The notes: generated by a model not told the origin, from the sequence alone. 64,000 bases of DNA from Sporomusa termitida (GCF_007641255.1 NZ_CP036259.1:4342501-4406500); one strand, 5' to 3'. Counted from the stretch's first letter, positions 1 through 8,299 are shown. Program-made: numbers and translations.

Positions 1-39
1 CTGACAAACTGGCACAGATATTTTCGGAGGAATAGTTAA
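1..39 (+). CDS. Possible 3' end of an upstream gene
   Basis: The left edge is open in one plus-strand frame that reads LTNWHRYFRRNS and stops at TAA (37-39), directly before a terminator-like hairpin. A 12-residue tail cannot be assigned. A binding-protein gene for the following permeases would fit the position, but that is only a guess. Confidence 0.25.
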   Translation: MTNWHRYFRRNS

Positions 40-41
40 AA

Positions 42-81
42 AACGGACACAGACTGTTTAAATAGCCTGTGCCTGTTTTTT
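42..81 (+). terminator. Intrinsic terminator before the permease operon
   Basis: An 11-bp stem with wobble pairs (AACGGACACAG at 42-52 against CTGTGCCTGTT at 67-77) is followed by a T-run. It separates whatever lies to the left from the permease-nitrogenase-like operon, or acts as a partial terminator inside it. Confidence 0.6.
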
Positions 82-128
82 CTCGTTAAAAACGCTTTAT
101 CATTGAGGAAAAGAGGCAAATATCCGGC

Positions 129-1172
129 ATGAAACAGACAACCAAACCGGCACCGACGGCTCAAATAAATAAAAAAGGCCGCCCGTGGGCAGCGTGGCTC
201 ATTATCGTAGCGGGGTCGGGGCTGCTGGTCCTGCTCATGATGTTTTCCATCACCAGGGGCGCGGCGGCAATTCCGTTCTTCGCCGTAGGGGACGCCCTGG
301 TTCGCTTTGATGCGAAGAATACCCAGCACTTAATTGTTCTTGACCTCCGCCTGCCCCGGGTTATTGCCAGCGCCTTAGTTGGCGCTGCCTTGGCCGTAGC
401 CGGAGCCGTTATGCAGGGCACGACCCGGAATCCCCTGGCCGATTCCGGGCTGATGGGGCTGAACGCCGGTGCCGGTTTTGCCCTGTCCATCTGCTTTGCC
501 TTCTTTCCGCGTCTGGGCTATATGCAGCTCATTCTGTTCTCCTTTCTGGGCGCGGCCTTAGGCGCGGCCCTGGTCGGCGGCATCGCTTCCCTGCGCCGCG
601 GCGGCGCTACCCCCATGCGCCTGGTATTGGCAGGGGCCGCGGTCAGTGCCCTGCTGGCGGCGCTTAGTCAGGGTATCGCCCTGTACTTCGATGTTGCGCA
701 GGACATAATGTTCTGGACAACCGGCGGCGTAGCCGCTGCCAGCTGGGAGCAAATCAGAATCATGGCGCCGTGGATACTTGGTGCACTCCTGGGGTCCATC
801 GCCCTGGCCCGCTCCGTCTCCCTGCTGAGTCTTGGCCAGGATGTGGCCAAAGGCTTGGGGCTGAATACGGCGGTGGGCAATGGGCTGTGCTTCCTGATCG
901 TGCTGATACTGGCGGGCGCTTCCGTTTCCGTTGTGGGCGCTGTGGGCTTTGTCGGCCTTATCATCCCGCATCTGGCGCGGTATTTTGTGGGCGTGGATTA
1001 CCGCTGGGTTATCCCGTCCTCGGCGGTGTTGGGCGCACTGCTCCTGGTGCTGGCCGATTTGGGGGCCCGGACGCTCAATCCGCCTTTTGAAACCCCTATC
1101 GGCGCACTGATCGGGCTGATCGGCGTTCCTTGCTTTTTATATCTGGCCCGCCAGCAAAGGATGGGACTATGA
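129..1172 (+). CDS. FecCD/BtuC-family ABC permease, first subunit
   Basis: Inner-membrane permease of an iron-siderophore, heme or cobalamin importer. The 347-residue length and about ten hydrophobic segments are normal for the family. The signature is clear: RLPR near residue 75, then a GA-LA-AG-Q stretch and RNPLADSG, and late in the protein FVGLIIPHLAR, the cytoplasmic loop region that contacts the ATPase. The stop codon overlaps the start of the next permease (ATGA), so the two are translationally coupled and probably form a heterodimer. Substrate cannot be told from sequence. No binding protein or complete ATPase is encoded beside it within the window. Confidence 0.93.
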   Translation: MKQTTKPAPTAQINKKGRPWAAWLIIVAGSGLLVLLMMFSITRGAAAIPFFAVGDALVRFDAKNTQHLIVLDLRLPRVIASALVGAALAVAGAVMQGTTRNPLADSGLMGLNAGAGFALSICFAFFPRLGYMQLILFSFLGAALGAALVGGIASLRRGGATPMRLVLAGAAVSALLAALSQGIALYFDVAQDIMFWTTGGVAAASWEQIRIMAPWILGALLGSIALARSVSLLSLGQDVAKGLGLNTAVGNGLCFLIVLILAGASVSVVGAVGFVGLIIPHLARYFVGVDYRWVIPSSAVLGALLLVLADLGARTLNPPFETPIGALIGLIGVPCFLYLARQQRMGL

Positions 1173-2209
1173 TGACAAACCAGCCGCAAACAAACCAAAC
1201 CTACACAAGAAAAATTGCTGTGCGCCACACGGCCGTTATTGCCGGCTGCTCGGTGCTGCTCCTGCTTTCCTTTATCATCAGCATGAACACCGGCTACACG
1301 AACCTGGCGCCGCTGGATACGCTGCGCACTCTGTTCGGCGGCGGTACGGCCAGGGAAAACCTTATTCTGTTCGATTTCCGGCTGCCCCGTATTGTGGTTT
1401 CCATCCTGGTCGGGGCCGGACTGGCGCTGTCCGGCTGCATCATCCAGGGCGTCGCCAAAAATGCGCTGGCCGACCCCGGCCTGCTCGGCATTAACGCCGG
1501 CGCGGGCCTGATGGTCATCCTGTATGTGCTGTTCTTCGGGACGCAATCCTTTCTGTCGGTATTCACGCTGCCGTTTCTGGCCCTGTTTGGCGCCGGCGTA
1601 ACGGCGGTGATCATCTATGCGCTGGCCTTCAAGAAAGAAGAAGGCGTAGCGCCCCTGCGCCTGATTTTAACCGGGGTGGCGGTGCAGGCCGGCATTTCGT
1701 CCCTGACCACCGTGCTGGTAGTCAAGCTGGCTGACACCCAGTTTGACTTTGTAGCAACCTGGCAGGCAGGCAGCATTTGGGCCAGCAACTGGAAATTCGT
1801 GCTGGCCCTGCTGCCTTGGCTGCTGCTCCTGATTCCCTATGTGTTGTTCAAGGCCCGCGTGCTGGATGTGCTGAATCTGGGGGACGATGTGGCCCACAGC
1901 CTGGGCGCGGCGGTGGAACGGGAACGGCGCCGGTTGCTTGCCGCTGCAGTCGCGCTGGCCGCCGCCTGCGTGGCGGTCAGCGGCAGCATCAGCTTTGTGG
2001 GCCTGATCGCACCCCATCTGGCGCGGCGGCTGGTAGGACCGCGACATCGGATATTGCTGCCCACCTGTGCGCTGACAGGAGCGGTACTGGTTTCGGCAGC
2101 AGATACTGCAGCCCGGATTATTCTGCAGCCGTCGGAAATTCCCACCGGCATCATGGTGGCGATTATTGGCGCGCCGTATTTCCTCTATCTTTTGATGAAA
2201 AGCCGCTAA
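1169..2209 (+). CDS. FecCD/BtuC-family ABC permease, second subunit
   Basis: Second inner-membrane permease (346 residues), paired with the upstream subunit through a 4-nt overlap. It has the same family marks: RLPR, a GA-LALSG-Q stretch, KNALADPGLLG, and FVGLIAPHLARRL near the end. I chose the ATGATG at 1169/1172 because AAAGGA lies just upstream; longer in-frame starts fall inside the first permease. About ten membrane segments are expected. A normal operon would follow with the FecE/BtuD-type ATPase, but only its first codons remain (2227-2319), so this transporter must borrow an ATPase from elsewhere or be inactive. Confidence 0.93.
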   Translation: MMTNQPQTNQTYTRKIAVRHTAVIAGCSVLLLLSFIISMNTGYTNLAPLDTLRTLFGGGTARENLILFDFRLPRIVVSILVGAGLALSGCIIQGVAKNALADPGLLGINAGAGLMVILYVLFFGTQSFLSVFTLPFLALFGAGVTAVIIYALAFKKEEGVAPLRLILTGVAVQAGISSLTTVLVVKLADTQFDFVATWQAGSIWASNWKFVLALLPWLLLLIPYVLFKARVLDVLNLGDDVAHSLGAAVERERRRLLAAAVALAAACVAVSGSISFVGLIAPHLARRLVGPRHRILLPTCALTGAVLVSAADTAARIILQPSEIPTGIMVAIIGAPYFLYLLMKSR

Positions 2210-2226
2210 CGAAAGGATGATCCAAG

Positions 2227-2319
2227 CTGAACAGCATTGCCACAGAGAATTTGTCCGTCGCCTACGGGGATAACCTGATAGTGGCTGATCGAACGTTCCT
2301 ACATGAAAGAAGGTGCCAG
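2227..2319 (+). pseudogene. N-terminal remnant of the FecE-type ABC ATPase
   Basis: Seventeen nucleotides after the second permease, a CTG-led frame reads LNSIATENLSVAYGDNLIVA, which is the usual first strand of a FecE/BtuD-type ATPase. The sequence then leaves the family before the Walker A motif and runs in frame, without a stop, into the NifH-like ORF at 2320. GAAAGGATG precedes it as a ribosome-binding site. The simplest reading is a deletion that removed almost all of the ATPase gene and joined its start to the reductase leader. An internal ribosome-binding site (AAGAAGG) still allows the NifH-like protein to start at its own ATG. Confidence 0.7.
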
Positions 2320-3075
2320 ATGAAAAAGATTGCAATTTACGGCAAAGGCGGTATCGGCAAATCAACCACCGTAGCCAACGTAGCGGCAGCCATGGCGGCG
2401 CTGGGGCTGACCGTGCTGCAGATCGGCTGCGACCCTAAGGCCGATTCCAGCCGCACGCTGACCGGCGGCAAAAACATCCCCACAGTGCTGGAAACCCTGC
2501 GGAAAAAGGGCGACGCCGAGCTGGACGACCTGGTGTTCAAAAGCAGCACCGGCGTTTTGTGTGTGGAGTCAGGCGGCCCGGTTCCCGGCGTGGGCTGTGC
2601 CGGGCGCGGCATCATTACGGCTTTTGAAAAGCTGGCGGAGCTGGACGCCTACGAAATTTACAAACCGGACATCGTGCTGTACGACGTGCTGGGCGACGTG
2701 GTCTGCGGCGGCTTCGCCATGCCCATTCGGGGCGGCTATGCCGACGAGGTGTGCATTGTCACCTCCGGTGAGATGATGGCCCTCTATGCAGCGGCCAATA
2801 TTGCCCACGCGGTCAGGAGTTTTGGCAAGCGCGGCTACGCCTCGCTGCGGGGCCTGATCCTGAACGCCAAGAACATTGAAAACGAAAATGAGCTGGTGGA
2901 CAAGGCGGCGGCGGAGCTGCAAGCGCCGGTCATGTACCGCCTGCCCCGCGAGCCTTTTGTGCAGCAGGCCGAGGCGCAGGGGAAAACCGTGGTGGAGGCT
3001 TTCCCGGCTTGCGCGATGGCGGCGCATTACCGAGCACTTGCCAGGCTGCTGCTGGAAGGAGGCGAAACGTCATAA
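2320..3075 (+). CDS. NifH-like ATP-dependent reductase (Fe protein)
   Basis: A 251-residue homolog of nitrogenase Fe protein and of the BchL/BchX/CfbC reductases: an ATP-driven electron donor to the NifDK-like partner downstream. The P-loop GKGGIGKST (8-16), the CDPKADSS segment (37-44), and the two cluster cysteines are present: C93 in GVGCAGRG and C129 in VLGDVVCGGFAMP, which would hold one [4Fe-4S] between two subunits. ATG 2320 follows AAGAAGG. The frame is also open upstream through the ATPase remnant, so a 31-residue-longer product is possible. It lies between iron-complex permeases and two nitrogenase-component-1-like genes, so it belongs to a nitrogenase-like enzyme rather than to nitrogen fixation. 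Confidence 0.93.
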   Translation: MKKIAIYGKGGIGKSTTVANVAAAMAALGLTVLQIGCDPKADSSRTLTGGKNIPTVLETLRKKGDAELDDLVFKSSTGVLCVESGGPVPGVGCAGRGIITAFEKLAELDAYEIYKPDIVLYDVLGDVVCGGFAMPIRGGYADEVCIVTSGEMMALYAAANIAHAVRSFGKRGYASLRGLILNAKNIENENELVDKAAAELQAPVMYRLPREPFVQQAEAQGKTVVEAFPACAMAAHYRALARLLLEGGETS

Positions 3076-4370
3076 ACAAGCTGAACCACTTAAAACGCCT
3101 GTCGGCGGTAAAATCCAACTCCGGCATCAAGTTCCTGACGCCCGCCGTTGCCCCCGGCAGCCATTGCCCGATGCGCATCGCGTCGGTAAATGTAGAAAAA
3201 ATTAAGGATTTGTCTTCGCTGCTGGTGGGGATGCCGGAGTGCGCCACGCACTCGCGGCTGTTCAACCCCGAGCCGGAAGGCCGGCACGGCGAGCTGCATT
3301 GGCTGTATGTGCTGGACGCGCACGAGGTGGTATTCGGCTGCCGGGCCGGACTGATCGCGGCCCTCAGAAAAATGGACAAGGCCGGCGCCAAGGCCATTCT
3401 GCTGATTGTCACCTGCGTGCCGGAACTGATTGGCGAGGACATCCAGGCAATTGTCAATGAAGTTCAGCCTGAATTGTCCGCCCGCGTCACCTTCGTGCTG
3501 CTGGGCCAGTTCAAAAACATCAGCTATCCTCCCGGTTCGTGGAAAATGATGGCGGCGCTGGGCACGCTGATGGCGGCAAAAACAACAGAATCCAGCCGTG
3601 TCAACGTGCTGGGCCGCGCCCCGGCGGAAGAACATATCCCCCTGCCGTCCCTGCTGCCGGCGCTCACGCGGCGCGGCCTGGAGCTGCGCTACCTGGCGCC
3701 GGGCTCTTCCCTGCAGGCTTTCCAAAGCGCGCCGGACGCCGCCCTGAATTTGGTGGTTTCTCCCTTTATGCAGCCGCTGGCCGCCAGGATGGAGCGGGAA
3801 TTTGGCGTGCCCGCTATCGCCCTGCACACGCTGTATGCGGTGGAAAGCATCGACAAGGCCTACACGGCCCTGGCCGCACGGTTCGGCTTGGCCTGGGGCG
3901 ATACATTTGCAGAAGAACGGCAGCAGGCCCTGGCCTGGCAGAAGGCGGCGCAGGAAAGGCTCAAAGGGCTCCGGTATGTATTCTGTCCCCGAATTGACAT
4001 CCCCCTGCCGCTGGCCGTCTATCTTACCGGGCTGGGCATGGAGCCGCTGCTTTTGCATTTGGAGGAATATTATCCTGAGGACAGGGACTATGCCCGGGAG
4101 CTTACCGCCATGGGCCATAATCCCTGGGTCTGCCGGATGGTGAATGCCCAAGCAGATTTGCCGGTTTTGGAAAAGCTGGCGCCGGATTTAAACTTTGGTT
4201 ATTTGCCGGCTACCCACAAAACCATTCCCTGCGTACCGGATCTGTTTGATTTTTACGGACAAGTGGGCTATGGCCGGACGAGTCACCTGTTAAAAAGAAT
4301 CGTAAGCATATTGGACAAAATGAACGCAGCCAAGAAAGGAGGGCCTGCCCATGGGTCTGCATCGCTTTAA
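3072..4370 (+). CDS. NifD-like nitrogenase component 1 subunit
   Basis: A 432-residue protein of the oxidoreductase/nitrogenase component 1 family. Cysteines at about 32 (GSHCPM), 57 (MPECATHS), 90 (VVFGCRAGL) and 115 (IVTCVPELIGED) occupy the N-terminal region where NifD carries P-cluster ligands; VTCVPELIGED matches the NifD STCP-GLIGDD element. I see no equivalent of the FeMo-cofactor cysteine later in the protein. No ATG is available near the start: AAGGAGG (3056-3062) points to an AUA codon at 3072 that overlaps the NifH stop, with CTG 3081 the alternative. It overlaps the next gene by 20 nt, so the subunits are coupled. The substrate is unknown. Confidence 0.85.
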   Translation: MNKLNHLKRLSAVKSNSGIKFLTPAVAPGSHCPMRIASVNVEKIKDLSSLLVGMPECATHSRLFNPEPEGRHGELHWLYVLDAHEVVFGCRAGLIAALRKMDKAGAKAILLIVTCVPELIGEDIQAIVNEVQPELSARVTFVLLGQFKNISYPPGSWKMMAALGTLMAAKTTESSRVNVLGRAPAEEHIPLPSLLPALTRRGLELRYLAPGSSLQAFQSAPDAALNLVVSPFMQPLAARMEREFGVPAIALHTLYAVESIDKAYTALAARFGLAWGDTFAEERQQALAWQKAAQERLKGLRYVFCPRIDIPLPLAVYLTGLGMEPLLLHLEEYYPEDRDYARELTAMGHNPWVCRMVNAQADLPVLEKLAPDLNFGYLPATHKTIPCVPDLFDFYGQVGYGRTSHLLKRIVSILDKMNAAKKGGPAHGSASL

Positions 4371-5580
4371 GCCGCTGCCTTCGGGCCGCATGGGTATTCT
4401 GTGGACACTTGCCACCATCCGCGATGCCGCCCTGGTGGAATTTGGCTGTATGGGACACATGCTCTACAGCAGCGTAACGCTCAAACGCGCAGGCGTACAT
4501 GACGCCTGCAAGCTCTACTCCACGCATATCGACGAAACGGATATCGCCCTTGGCAGTACTGAGAGGCTTAACCATACCATCGACAATGTGGTAAAGCGCG
4601 ATCAGCCGCGCGTGATTTTCCTGTTGCCCTCGTCAATTCCCGCGGTGATCGGGACAGATCTTCCCGCTCTCTGTGAAGAATTGCAGCCGGAATATCCCGG
4701 CGTTCGCCTACTGCCGTTCGGGTACGGCGGCTTTAATGTCACGCAGCACCGCGGTGTACAGGCAGCGCTGCTGCTGCTGGCCACAACGCTGCCGGCGGCT
4801 GTGAAACGAACGCCGCAGCCAACCTTTAATATCATCGGCTCCTGTGCTGATCTGTTCCGCTTTCAGGCCGACGCGATCGAGCTGGTCCGTATATTGGAGG
4901 GTACATTCAACATCAAGCCATTGTGTGTGCTGACCTCGGCTACGTCCATTGCCGAAATTGAACATATGGGCGGCGCCCATATTAATCTTGTTATCCGGCG
5001 CGAGGGCGAACCTGCTGCCCAACACTTAGAACAGCGCTTCGGGACGCCCTATCTGCTGGGGCGGCCCTACGGCCTGGACGGAACCAGACGGTGGCTGGAG
5101 GAAATTGGCCAAATAGCCGGTCTGACGGCCGATTCCGCTTTTCTCCGGGCCCAGCGGGAAATCTCCCGGCAGCAGCTTGCGCCTGTCATGCCGTCCTTCC
5201 AGCACATTGTTAGAGCACATCCCGCTGAAGCTGCCTTGTCTTTGGGAGGACACGCGGATGTGGTCAAAGGCATTCTTGCTTTTGGCTGCGGCGAGCTTGC
5301 CCTGGCCAAAGGAACCTGCTGGTGCGACTGCCCCGAGATGGCCAGCGGGGACATCCCCTATTTTTCCGAGGACGAATGGACCCGGGCAGTACAAGAGCAT
5401 AAAAAAGGCTATCTCATGGCCAGCGGCGAAGCGCTGGCCTGGGCGGGCCGCAATACGGAGCTGCAAATTTCCAACCCGGACATAAAATGGCGCCTCCATC
5501 CTTATGAACCGCCCTTGATGGGTTTCCGCGGCGCTGTACATCTGGCGAATCTGTGGATCAACGAGGATATTGAGGATTGA
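4351..5580 (+). CDS. NifK-like nitrogenase component 1 subunit
   Basis: Second component-1 subunit (409 residues), started at ATG 4351 behind AAAGGAGGG. Family traits are C33 in VEFGCMGHMLYSS, STHIDETDIALGS, a SSIPAVIGTD element where the usual cysteine is serine, and the C-terminal HPYEPPLMGFRGAVHLANLW stretch. A cysteine-rich patch, GTCWCDCPEM, near residue 325 is unusual and may bind metal. With the NifD-like partner it probably forms a heterotetramer fed by the NifH-like reductase. Transport genes in the same operon suggest the substrate is an imported metal complex or tetrapyrrole; this is inference. Confidence 0.85.
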   Translation: MGLHRFKPLPSGRMGILWTLATIRDAALVEFGCMGHMLYSSVTLKRAGVHDACKLYSTHIDETDIALGSTERLNHTIDNVVKRDQPRVIFLLPSSIPAVIGTDLPALCEELQPEYPGVRLLPFGYGGFNVTQHRGVQAALLLLATTLPAAVKRTPQPTFNIIGSCADLFRFQADAIELVRILEGTFNIKPLCVLTSATSIAEIEHMGGAHINLVIRREGEPAAQHLEQRFGTPYLLGRPYGLDGTRRWLEEIGQIAGLTADSAFLRAQREISRQQLAPVMPSFQHIVRAHPAEAALSLGGHADVVKGILAFGCGELALAKGTCWCDCPEMASGDIPYFSEDEWTRAVQEHKKGYLMASGEALAWAGRNTELQISNPDIKWRLHPYEPPLMGFRGAVHLANLWINEDIED

Positions 5581-5647
5581 GAACAAGGGCCCTGGCAGAC
5601 ATTTCCAGACAGCGGCTGCCCCCAAACCGGTAACCAACAGGAAAGAG

Positions 5648-5677
5648 GGCTCTACCCATTTAAGCATGGGTAGAGCC
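5648..5677. terminator. Convergent terminator hairpin
   Basis: A perfect 12-bp stem (GGCTCTACCCAT at 5648-5659, loop of six, ATGGGTAGAGCC at 5666-5677) lies between the end of the nitrogenase-like operon and the end of the convergent hydrolase gene. T-runs on either side are weak, but position and symmetry fit a shared bidirectional terminator. Confidence 0.75.
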
Positions 5678-5682
5678 ATCTT

Positions 5683-6984
5683 TCACTTGTTATGGACATT
5701 TTCGCCTTTTGCCTGTGTGAACAGCCAATCCCTCAGGCCTTCGACAGCATAGGCGATTCTCCATATATTGATGTGATTGCCGTCGGCGTCATCCGCCTGA
5801 CCTGCTGGCACTACCGTTCCTTTTTTCAGCACCGTATATTTAATATTGCGGCCTTCCCCAATCATCCTCCTCACCTCAGACGCCAATTCCTCCTCACCGG
5901 CTTGGCCGTTCCATATTGCTTTACTAACCTTCGCTCCTGCTGTCTCCATTCTCGCGATGCCGGCATTCATACCGGAAAAAGCTTTTTGATCCCCTTCGGC
6001 AACGATAATCCACATATTTTTTTTAGCCAGGACAGTCATTGCCCGCGGTTCCCATTGACCGGCTACGAGCAATGGCGCCGCAAAAAAGTCGGGATATTTT
6101 ATCATCATGGCAATGGCCAGCATGGCTCCCCCCGCCTGGCCGGTAACATATAATCTGTTTTTATTCAGGTTATACTGGCTGACGATCGAGTTTATTAAAT
6201 CTACTGTAATATCCAGATAGGCTGTTGCTTCTAACTTATCATTGACAATTTGGTCAGAATACTGGGGGACAAGGACAAAGCACTCCCGTTTGGCCTGTTC
6301 TGACGGGGTTGCCCAGATCACGCCGCCAAGGCCCTGGATCAGCGTTGTGTCGGTTACGTCGCTGGTTGCCCCTGCGTCATGAATAAAAGTTACCAAAGGG
6401 TAGGACTTATTCTCATTGTAGTTTTTAGGTATAAATAAATTGTACTTCAGCGTTTTTCCTGTTTTAGGATCCTCGTATTCAAGCTGCTTAAAATCGTCCA
6501 CTACCAGATTGATTACTTTATTGTTTTCCAGCACATCAGGATAAGGCGTATAACTTTCGCCCGCAGCAGTTATAACATCGCCAGTCTGTTGGACAGAAAC
6601 CTTGGGCTCCTTTCTTGTCTTGGTTCGTCCTTGTTGAATAAATGTCAGAGCATTTTTATCCGCTTCAGAAAGCTCGAGGATGACATACCTGCCGTTTTTG
6701 CCTTGCAGGGCCTTTGCGGCTGCATTATTGACATATGCTTTTGTTATACTCCTGCCCGCGACTGAGAAAGCGGCTGCGGTGAGCTTTGCATTATCAATCT
6801 CTTTGTCGTATTCTACTGCTGCGGCAATTAACTTTTGCCCGTCCCCAAACACTTCAGTGATTGCCGTTACCGATTTAATATGTGAACCATCCGGCGTCAC
6901 TTGTTTTTTAGGTGAAAAGGCACACGCATTCAGTATCATAGTAAGCATTATTAATACCGCTAGCGTTGATAATGATCTTTTCAT
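5683..6984 (-). CDS. Lipoprotein alpha/beta hydrolase with altered nucleophile
   Basis: A 433-residue exported lipoprotein: hydrophobic signal sequence and lipobox LNAC at about residues 18-21. Residues 30-180 form an uncharacterised N-terminal domain. From about 185 the protein resembles the PHB-depolymerase/COG4099 esterase group (YNLFIPKNYNENKSYPLVTF, then TPSEQAKRECFVLVPQYS). At the nucleophile elbow, where the family has G-x-S-x-G, it reads YVTGQAGGAMLAI, with alanine in place of serine. It may therefore be a binding protein or use another mechanism. It is transcribed alone and converges on the nitrogenase-like operon, with no evident functional link to neighbours. Confidence 0.8.
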   Translation of the reverse strand: MKRSLSTLAVLIMLTMILNACAFSPKKQVTPDGSHIKSVTAITEVFGDGQKLIAAAVEYDKEIDNAKLTAAAFSVAGRSITKAYVNNAAAKALQGKNGRYVILELSEADKNALTFIQQGRTKTRKEPKVSVQQTGDVITAAGESYTPYPDVLENNKVINLVVDDFKQLEYEDPKTGKTLKYNLFIPKNYNENKSYPLVTFIHDAGATSDVTDTTLIQGLGGVIWATPSEQAKRECFVLVPQYSDQIVNDKLEATAYLDITVDLINSIVSQYNLNKNRLYVTGQAGGAMLAIAMMIKYPDFFAAPLLVAGQWEPRAMTVLAKKNMWIIVAEGDQKAFSGMNAGIARMETAGAKVSKAIWNGQAGEEELASEVRRMIGEGRNIKYTVLKKGTVVPAGQADDADGNHINIWRIAYAVEGLRDWLFTQAKGENVHNK

Positions 6985-7141
6985 TTTATATTTTTCCCCT
7001 TTACTATTTCTGCCAGCGAAATAGGACTGTTTTTCCTTGCCTTATTTTAACACTAATTGTTACATAAAATACAAGCAAACACCGGGATTAAATGAGGTGC
7101 GTGCCTTATAAACCAGGTAAATAGGCCTTTGCCTGCTCCTG

Positions 7142-7173
7142 AAAAAACCTGTCAGCCAATTCGGCTGACAGGT
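7142..7173 (-). terminator. Intrinsic terminator (minus strand)
   Basis: An 11-bp perfect stem (ACCTGTCAGCC/GGCTGACAGGT, 7047-type loop of five at 7058-7062 in the hairpin's own numbering of 7147-7157 and 7163-7173) is followed on the minus strand by six U (complement of 7142-7147). It ends minus-strand transcription coming from korAB and the short remnant, before the hydrolase gene. Confidence 0.75.
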
Positions 7174-7280
7174 TAGAATCCGTATTTTCCGCTAGTTGCG
7201 GTGACGGTTGTGATACTACCTTTAAGTCACAGCCCGTGTCCGGGCAACCTTGATAGAAAATGAGCAGAAATTGGGCGCGC

Positions 7281-7388
7281 TTACTTGCCGGTCACTGCAG
7301 ATATCATGGCTTTTATATTCTCAATCTTCGAGTAATCCAGGCTGCTGCAACTAAGCAAGCAACCTGAATTTATCTGTTGGTAAAATCG
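7281..7388 (-). pseudogene. Possible C-terminal remnant of a lost gene
   Basis: Between korB and its terminator a 35-codon open frame without a proper start ends in LDYSKIENIKAMISAVTGK, which looks like a natural helical protein tail. Together with the 270-bp distance from korB to the terminator, this suggests the end of a gene whose body has been deleted. I cannot name the family. The rest of 6985-7441 shows nothing else beyond the terminator and the presumed hydrolase promoter region. Confidence 0.25.
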
Positions 7389-7441
7389 TCATTGTTGAAC
7401 TTAACACAGCATCAGCAATATGGACAGCACTCAACGCTTGT

Positions 7442-8299
7442 CTATGCCAGCTCCTCCATCAGGCTGCTGATATCGGCGCCGGCCAGCGGCTGCGCTGTCA
7501 GGGGACCGCCTTTGAGCTGCGGCAGCGAGTCGGCGAAGGTGGGCCTTTCCTCCCGCCAAAATACGCCGACAGGAATCTCGTCGCCCCATATCCCGGCCAG
7601 GGCCTTCGCCCGCTCACGGTCCGACGGATCATGATCGCCGCCAATGGTGCGGACCCGCTGCTGGTACCAGGCATAGGTATTGACAGCGTTAAAGGACACG
7701 CAGGGCTGCAGGATATCGACCACGGCAAAGCCCCGGTGGCGGATCGCCTGCGCCATCATATCGGTCAGCTGGTTCATATTGCCGGTGTAGGCGCGGGCGA
7801 CAAAGCTGGCGCCCAGGCTGATCGCCATATCGACGATATTGACCGGCCGTTCAACATTGCCCAGTGGCGGCGGTGTGAACTTAGTAAACATACCCGGCTC
7901 GCTGGTCGGTGATGTTTGCCCCTTGGTCAGGCCGTACACCTGATTATTATGAATAAAATAACTGATATCAAGGTTGCGCCTGGCAGTATGGACAAAATGC
8001 CCCATCCCCAGGCCCATGCCGTCGCCGTCGCCGCCTTCGGCAATGACGGTCAGGCCGTGATTTGCCAGCTTGACGCCGGTAGCCACCGGCAGGGTGCGGC
8101 CGTGCAGGGTTTCGATACGGTAGCAGTTAATATACTGGCCGATTTTGCTGGAGCAGCCGATACCGTTAACCAGAACGGTCTGCTCAAGATCGAGTTCCAG
8201 CACGGCAAACGCTTTTTTCAGGGAATTAATAATGCCGAAGTTGCCGCAGCCGGGACACCAGGTGGGAACATAGTCGAGATTAGCATCATACGCACTCAT
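7442..8299 (-). CDS. korB: 2-oxoacid:ferredoxin oxidoreductase, beta subunit
   Basis: Thiamine-diphosphate subunit (285 residues) of a KorAB-type enzyme that oxidatively decarboxylates a 2-oxoacid to acyl-CoA with ferredoxin as acceptor. Visible features are WCPGCGNFG near residue 15, NGIGCSSKIGQY, the TPP/Mg motif EGGDGDGMGLGMGH, and SFNAVNTYAWYQQRV near the end. Its start overlaps the korA stop (ATGA), so the pair is coupled. The exact substrate (2-oxoglutarate, pyruvate or branched-chain oxoacids) cannot be decided by eye. No separate ferredoxin-like delta subunit is present here. Confidence 0.92.
   Translation of the reverse strand: MSAYDANLDYVPTWCPGCGNFGIINSLKKAFAVLELDLEQTVLVNGIGCSSKIGQYINCYRIETLHGRTLPVATGVKLANHGLTVIAEGGDGDGMGLGMGHFVHTARRNLDISYFIHNNQVYGLTKGQTSPTSEPGMFTKFTPPPLGNVERPVNIVDMAISLGASFVARAYTGNMNQLTDMMAQAIRHRGFAVVDILQPCVSFNAVNTYAWYQQRVRTIGGDHDPSDRERAKALAGIWGDEIPVGVFWREERPTFADSLPQLKGGPLTAQPLAGADISSLMEELA

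Noticed and set aside
2320-5580. A nitrogen-fixation (nifHDK) operon
   Set aside because: The catalytic subunits are short, I see no FeMo-cofactor cysteine equivalent, and nifE, nifN and nifB are absent; the neighbours are iron-complex permeases. It is a nitrogenase-like enzyme of other function.
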